A stretch of DNA of 64,000 nt from Mesocricetibacter intestinalis. GTDB lineage: Bacteria > Pseudomonadota > Gammaproteobacteria > Enterobacterales > Pasteurellaceae. This document shows, piece by piece, positions 60,351 to 64,000 of this stretch. Position numbers and translations under genes: made by a program. The stretch covers positions 329,598 to 393,597 of the forward strand of contig NZ_SNYQ01000002.1 in NCBI RefSeq assembly GCF_004363295.1, in the 5' to 3' direction. Each line of letters opens with the position of its first letter. The first letter of the stretch is position 1. The notes beneath the pieces are model-generated. The model was not told the DNA's origin and ran no database searches. It worked only from the letters and a program-made list of their open reading frames with translations.

Positions 60351-61049
60351 ATGAAGGAAACCCCACAACAAAATATGGAAATGCCGACTCCGCAGGAGGA
60401 CGAGGCAACAGAAAGCGGTATTTGGGCAACCTTGTTTAAACAAGGGGTATGGTTCAATAACCCGAGCCTGGTTCAGCTGCTCGGGCTTTGTCCGTTACTG
60501 GCGGTATCCAATACCGCCACCAATGCTCTGGGCCTTGGTTTGGCGACGATGCTGGTATTAATCTGTACCAATACCATGGTATCTTTATTCCGCAAACAAA
60601 CCCCCCATGAAATCCGTATTCCGATTTATGTGATGATTATCGCTACCACGGTAACCGCAATTCAGTTGCTTATGAATGCTTATACCTATAGTCTTTACCA
60701 ATCTCTAGGCATTTTTATTCCGCTGATTGTTACCAATTGTATTGTTATCGGCCGAGCGGAGGCTTTCGCTTCCAAGAACAATGTGCTGCATTCTCTATTC
60801 GACGGTTTTTCCATGGGACTGGGAATGACGGTGGCTTTATTTCTGCTCGGGGCATTGCGCGAAATTCTAGGTAGCGGCACCCTGTTTGCCGGTCTGGATC
60901 AATTGTTCGGGCCTTGGGCGGTACATTTGCGCATTGAGTTTTTCCATAGCGACAGCAACTTGCTGTTGGCAATTCTGCCTCCGGGCGCTTTTTTAGGGCT
61001 CGGCTTGTTACTGGCCTTAAAAAATATCATTGATAACCGTAAAAAATAA
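60351..61049 (+). CDS. rsxE: Rnf/Rsx electron transport complex subunit E
   Basis: Integral membrane partner of RsxA, about six helices. From ATG 60351 it has 232 residues; a GTG at 60342, overlapping rsxG, is also possible. Family motifs: [27 protein letters not shown] and [17 protein letters not shown] with membrane-embedded Cys. An acidic N-terminal extension of ~20 residues precedes the conserved part. It is the last rsx gene; nth follows after 15 bp. Confidence 0.95.
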   Translation: MKETPQQNMEMPTPQEDEATESGIWATLFKQGVWFNNPSLVQLLGLCPLLAVSNTATNALGLGLATMLVLICTNTMVSLFRKQTPHEIRIPIYVMIIATTVTAIQLLMNAYTYSLYQSLGIFIPLIVTNCIVIGRAEAFASKNNVLHSLFDGFSMGLGMTVALFLLGALREILGSGTLFAGLDQLFGPWAVHLRIEFFHSDSNLLLAILPPGAFLGLGLLLALKNIIDNRKK

Positions 61050-61064
61050 GGATATTGCTCCGGT

Positions 61065-61700
61065 ATGAATCGACAAAAACGTGTTGCTATCCTGCAACGG
61101 CTAAGGGATCAGAATCCGCATCCCACCACCGAATTAAGCTATAATTCGCCCTTCGAGCTGTTAATCGCCGTGATTTTGTCCGCTCAGGCAACAGATAAAA
61201 GCGTGAACAAGGCGACCCAAAAGCTGTTTCCCGTTGCCTCTACGCCACAGGAGATACTGGCATTAGGTGTAGAAGGGCTAAAAAGTTATATCCGTACCAT
61301 AGGACTGTATAACAGCAAAGCGGAAAATATTATTAAAACCTGCCGGGATTTAATTGATAAATTCGGCGGCGAAGTACCGCAAGAGCGAGAGGCGCTGGAG
61401 AGCCTGGCAGGCGTAGGCAGAAAAACCGCCAATGTGGTTTTAAATACGGCATTCGGGCAACCGACCATTGCGGTGGACACCCATATTTTCCGAGTGGCTA
61501 ACCGCACCGGCTTCGCCCCCGGCAAAGATGTGGTGAAAGTGGAAGAAAAGCTGCTGAAAGTCGTTCCCGATGAATTTAAATATGATGTTCATCACTGGCT
61601 GATTCTGCACGGACGCTACACCTGTATCGCCAGAAAGCCGAGATGCGGCTCCTGCATTATTGAAGATCTATGCGAATATAAAGATAAAACGGAAATCTGA
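61065..61700 (+). CDS. nth: Endonuclease III
   Basis: DNA glycosylase/AP lyase for oxidised pyrimidines. The 211 residues match E. coli Nth. The helix-hairpin-helix has LAGVGRKTANVVLNTAFG with the catalytic Lys, VDTHIFRVANR holds the catalytic Asp, and the [4Fe-4S] loop is C-x6-C-x2-C-x5-C from CIARKPRCGSC. It is closely attached to the rsx operon as in E. coli, although function is unrelated. Confidence 0.98.
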   Translation: MNRQKRVAILQRLRDQNPHPTTELSYNSPFELLIAVILSAQATDKSVNKATQKLFPVASTPQEILALGVEGLKSYIRTIGLYNSKAENIIKTCRDLIDKFGGEVPQEREALESLAGVGRKTANVVLNTAFGQPTIAVDTHIFRVANRTGFAPGKDVVKVEEKLLKVVPDEFKYDVHHWLILHGRYTCIARKPRCGSCIIEDLCEYKDKTEI

Positions 61701-61788
61701 GTTATAGGGCAAAAAAATGCCCGAAAAAACAACCGCTCTTTTCGCCGACACTGAAAAATTCTATAAAAATAATATACGGACTGATTTA

Positions 61789-63156
61789 ATGACAAGTAAA
61801 AAGAACGAACGACAAACCTGGTCGAGTAAACTCACTTATATTCTTACCGTCGCTGGCGCTACCGTAGGTTTCGGCGCCACTTGGCGCTTTCCCTATCTGG
61901 TGGGTGAACATGGCGGCGGCGCCTATGTTCTGCTATTTTGTGTGGCGATGATATTAATCGGGATCCCTATGATTCTGGTCGAAAACGTGATAGGTCGCCG
62001 CCTGCGGGTAAATTCTATCGATGCTTTCGGCGATAAATTGCAGGATAAAAATATTTCCAAATACTGGAAGATCCTCGGCTACACCGGCTTACTCGGCGCT
62101 TTCGGAATTATGGCCTATTATATGGTGCTGGGCGGCTGGGTTATTAACTATATTGTCGGGTTGATAAGTGGCGAACTGGATATATCCGCCCCTATTACAA
62201 AGGAGATCGCCCAGCATTTTTATACCTCGAGCGTTACCCAAAGCCCGCTGCGGATCGCCTGTTATACCTTTACCTTTGTAGTCGTCAACTACATTATTCT
62301 CGCTAAGGGTATTATCGGCGGGATTGAGCGCTCGGTAAAATATCTGATGCCCTTATTGTTTATTTTTCTTATCGGTATGGTGATCCGTAATATCACCCTG
62401 CCCGGCGCAATGGAAGGAATTACCTACTATTTGAAACCGGATTTTTCGAAAATCACCCCAAGCCTGTTTATTATGGTGTTGGGACAGGTATTCTTCGCCC
62501 TTAGCCTCGGCTTCGGGGTGCTGATTACCCTTTCCAGCTATCTGAGCAAAGAAGAAAATCTGATTCAAACCGCAGTGATTACCGGTTTTACCAATACCCT
62601 TATTGCGGTTTTATCCGGCTTTATGATTTTCCCTTCGCTGTTTACTTTCGGTATTGCGCCGAATGCCGGCCCGACCCTGGTATTCCAGAGCCTGCCGATG
62701 GTATTCTCCCATCTTTGGGCCGGCACCTTCTTTGCGGTTATTTTCTTCGCTTTACTATTAATTGCCGCGCTGACCACCTCTATTACCATCTACGAGGCCA
62801 TTATCACCGCATTACAGGAAAAACTGAAAATGCGCCGCAGCAAAGCTATCGCCCTTACCCTGGGAACAATTTTTCTATTTGGAAATATCCCGGCGATTCT
62901 AAGTGATAATCTGCTGAAAGAGGTGAGATTCTTCGGTAGAAATATCTTCGACAGTTTTGATTATATCAGCGGTAATATTTTATTTTTACTCACCGCCCTA
63001 GGCTGTGCCGTTTTCGTCGGTTTCGTGCTTAAGGATAAAGCCAAAGCCGAACTCTCAAATAAACCCGACTCTCTTTTCACCAATCTTTGGTTTAATTACG
63101 TTAAATTCGTCGTACCGCTGATTATTATTGTAATTTTTATCAGTAATCTGGCTTAA
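61789..63156 (+). CDS. NSS-family sodium-dependent transporter
   Basis: Na+-coupled symporter for amino acids or similar small molecules (LeuT/SNF fold). I favour the ATG at 61789 (MTSKKNERQTWSSKL), giving 455 residues, since conservation begins there; an ATG at 61717 would add 24 residues. About eleven to twelve helices. The Na+ site/unwound TM1 region is VAGATVGFGATWRFPYLVGEHGGGAY, and TM6/8 are near FFALSLGFGVLITLSSY. It follows nth by about 90 bp; I recall the same order in H. influenzae. The substrate cannot be read from sequence. Confidence 0.93.
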   Translation: MTSKKNERQTWSSKLTYILTVAGATVGFGATWRFPYLVGEHGGGAYVLLFCVAMILIGIPMILVENVIGRRLRVNSIDAFGDKLQDKNISKYWKILGYTGLLGAFGIMAYYMVLGGWVINYIVGLISGELDISAPITKEIAQHFYTSSVTQSPLRIACYTFTFVVVNYIILAKGIIGGIERSVKYLMPLLFIFLIGMVIRNITLPGAMEGITYYLKPDFSKITPSLFIMVLGQVFFALSLGFGVLITLSSYLSKEENLIQTAVITGFTNTLIAVLSGFMIFPSLFTFGIAPNAGPTLVFQSLPMVFSHLWAGTFFAVIFFALLLIAALTTSITIYEAIITALQEKLKMRRSKAIALTLGTIFLFGNIPAILSDNLLKEVRFFGRNIFDSFDYISGNILFLLTALGCAVFVGFVLKDKAKAELSNKPDSLFTNLWFNYVKFVVPLIIIVIFISNLA

Positions 63157-63193
63157 AGGAAGCCTTGTCCGGTGAAATAGACTGAAAATAATT

Positions 63194-63219
63194 ATCGCCG
63201 CTATGCGGCGATTTTATCT
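63194..63219 (+). terminator. Terminator after the NSS transporter
   Basis: 8-bp stem ATCGCCGC/GCGGCGAT (63194-63201 and 63205-63212), TAT loop, followed by TTTATCTT. Confidence 0.8.
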
Positions 63220-63261
63220 TCTAGGGTGTCAATAGGCAGTTTTTATATCTTCCCAATCAGG

Positions 63262-63804
63262 TTATCGTTCCGTACCTCTTAATGTTCCCAGATAAATCGC
63301 GCCCAGGGTTAACACCACGCCGAACCATTGCACCTCATTAATAGGTTTATTCAATACCATATAATCGATCAGCAAGGCGGCAACAGGCTCGGTGAGTAAT
63401 AATAAGCCGGTCAGGGCCAGGGAAAGCATAGGAATGGAATAAGCAATTAAGCCCCAAGCGAAACATTGGGTCATTAGGGCGTAAACTAAGAGCAGACCGA
63501 TTTGTTCGAATCCTGCGGGCAACATATTTTCGCCGTTAAGCAGAATTGTCGGAAGCAGCAGGCTGACAACGCCGCCAATACCGATTAACAGCATGAGGGG
63601 GAAAATATGTACCCTTTCAACATCATGCGCCTTGCGTACAAATACCATGGATAGCGCCAAAAACAAACCGGATAAAATCCCCGAAATAAATCCCCAAAGC
63701 GCTTGTCCGTTACGGCCGAACTCCGGGCTGGCAATCAGAGGCATAATGGACAAAAGTGTGGGGATTTTCATTGATTTTCCACATATCCCTAGTTTAATAG
63801 ACAA
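63262..63804 (-). pseudogene. EamA-family permease fragment, N-terminal half missing
   Basis: About 180 codons are open, with similarity only to the second half of a ten-helix DMT/EamA exporter: five hydrophobic segments from LWGFISGILSGLFLALSMVF to FGVVLTLGAIYLGTL, including LLLLTEPVAALL and the closing WFGVVL motif. Full EamA proteins are ~290-300 residues with two such halves. The frame opens at a TTG inside a repeated insertion-sequence end, and the first ~20 codons are not permease-like. A transposase 3' end lies immediately upstream, so the 5' half was probably removed or displaced by the element. Confidence 0.75.
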
Positions 63805-63813
63805 AAGTGTGGG
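63744..63813. repeat. Direct repeat of a possible insertion-sequence end
   Basis: TAATGGACAAAAGTGTGGG (63744-63762) and TAATAGACAAAAGTGTGGG (63795-63813) differ at one base and are 51 bp apart. The second adjoins the palindrome GTGGGTTTTACCCAC (63809-63823) covering the transposase stop. They look like copies of an element terminus. Confidence 0.6.
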
Positions 63814-63815
63814 TT

Positions 63816-64000
63816 TTACCCACTCTTTTTGCTTAAAAAATCTTTTATAAACATAATCTTATGCTTTCTGCTCAGCCCGTTATGAACGCGCAATTTCAAT
63901 TTTAGTTCTTTGAATAATCCTTCTATGCGATTTGTCGTCTTCTCTATCTTCAATTGGGCATATTTTTCATATGTAAATAAGACATCCATATAACGTTTTA
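63816..64000 (-). CDS. Transposase, C-terminal part (continues beyond window)
   Basis: Open from the window edge to TAA at 63818-63816, 61 codons. The sequence contains TTNRIEGLFKELKLKLRVHNGLS...KIMFIKDFL, the T-x-N-x-(I/L)-E-G...LK...L-x-x-H-x-G-L pattern found at the C-terminus of several DDE transposases, where the Glu is the third catalytic residue. The IS family is not certain. It is AT-rich, unlike the neighbouring housekeeping genes. The rest of the element lies outside this window. Confidence 0.75.
   Translation of the reverse strand, partial: KRYMDVLFTYEKYAQLKIEKTTNRIEGLFKELKLKLRVHNGLSRKHKIMFIKDFLSKKSG

Overview
The window is a dense, almost wholly protein-coding stretch of a gammaproteobacterial chromosome, best placed in the Pasteurellaceae. 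The main evidence is at least a dozen exact copies of the 9-mer AAGTGCGGT (or its complement), the Haemophilus influenzae-type DNA uptake signal, together with Haemophilus-like proteins and gene orders (xthA followed by a DUF695/RraB-like gene; rnf operon, nth, NSS transporter). An oxaloacetate decarboxylase pump and a hydrogenase-2 operon fit a facultative anaerobe with a fermentative, succinate-forming metabolism. The genus (Basfia/[Mannheimia] succiniciproducens or Actinobacillus succinogenes-like) is an inference. No rRNA, tRNA, CRISPR array or prophage was seen.

Layout. 1-2743: ispA (5' cut by the window edge) and dxs, isoprenoid precursor synthesis. 2925-3485: an unrecognised membrane-anchored protein. 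3546-8734 (minus): thrS, an ADP-ribosylglycohydrolase, a secreted PEBP-family protein, then infC-rpmI-rplT. 8959-12442: grxB, the yniA/hxpB pair and sohB. 12589-18442 (minus): pstSCAB-phoBR under a clear Pho box, with no phoU. 18677-23371: trpEGD-trpCF behind a TrpR operator. 23615-30098: hybOABCDE-hybG, [NiFe] hydrogenase 2, behind an FNR-type promoter. 30348-33760: oadGAB, a Na+-pumping oxaloacetate decarboxylase, behind a class II CRP-type promoter. 34200-36208: trpBA with its own TrpR operator. 36372-39986: xthA, a DUF695/RraB-like protein, and divergent yeiH/yeiE. 40032-43710 (minus): an ArsC-family protein, asnA and uvrC. 43746-50045 (minus): comEC-msbA-lpxK-ycaR-kdsB, lipid A/LPS export and DNA uptake. 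50404-52944: dksA, pcnB, folK. 52953-54050 (minus): metX behind a MetJ box. 54288-61700: sanA, then rsxABCDGE and nth. 61789-63156: an NSS-family Na+ symporter. 63262-64000: a truncated EamA permease abutting the 3' end of a transposase gene.

The regions share anaerobic and sodium-linked energetics. Hydrogenase 2 feeds electrons from H2 to the quinone pool, OadGAB turns oxaloacetate decarboxylation into a Na+ gradient, Rnf/Rsx is an ion-coupled electron-transfer complex, and the NSS carrier consumes Na+. The intergenic regions hold readable sites for FNR, CRP, PhoB, TrpR, MetJ and a LysR-type regulator.

I found no convincing undescribed multi-gene system. The points most worth following are the thrS leader with two hairpins sharing a tRNA-Thr-anticodon-like loop, AUU start codons for both infC and pcnB, the 168-bp tandem repeat in rsxC, and the insertion-sequence junction at the right end.
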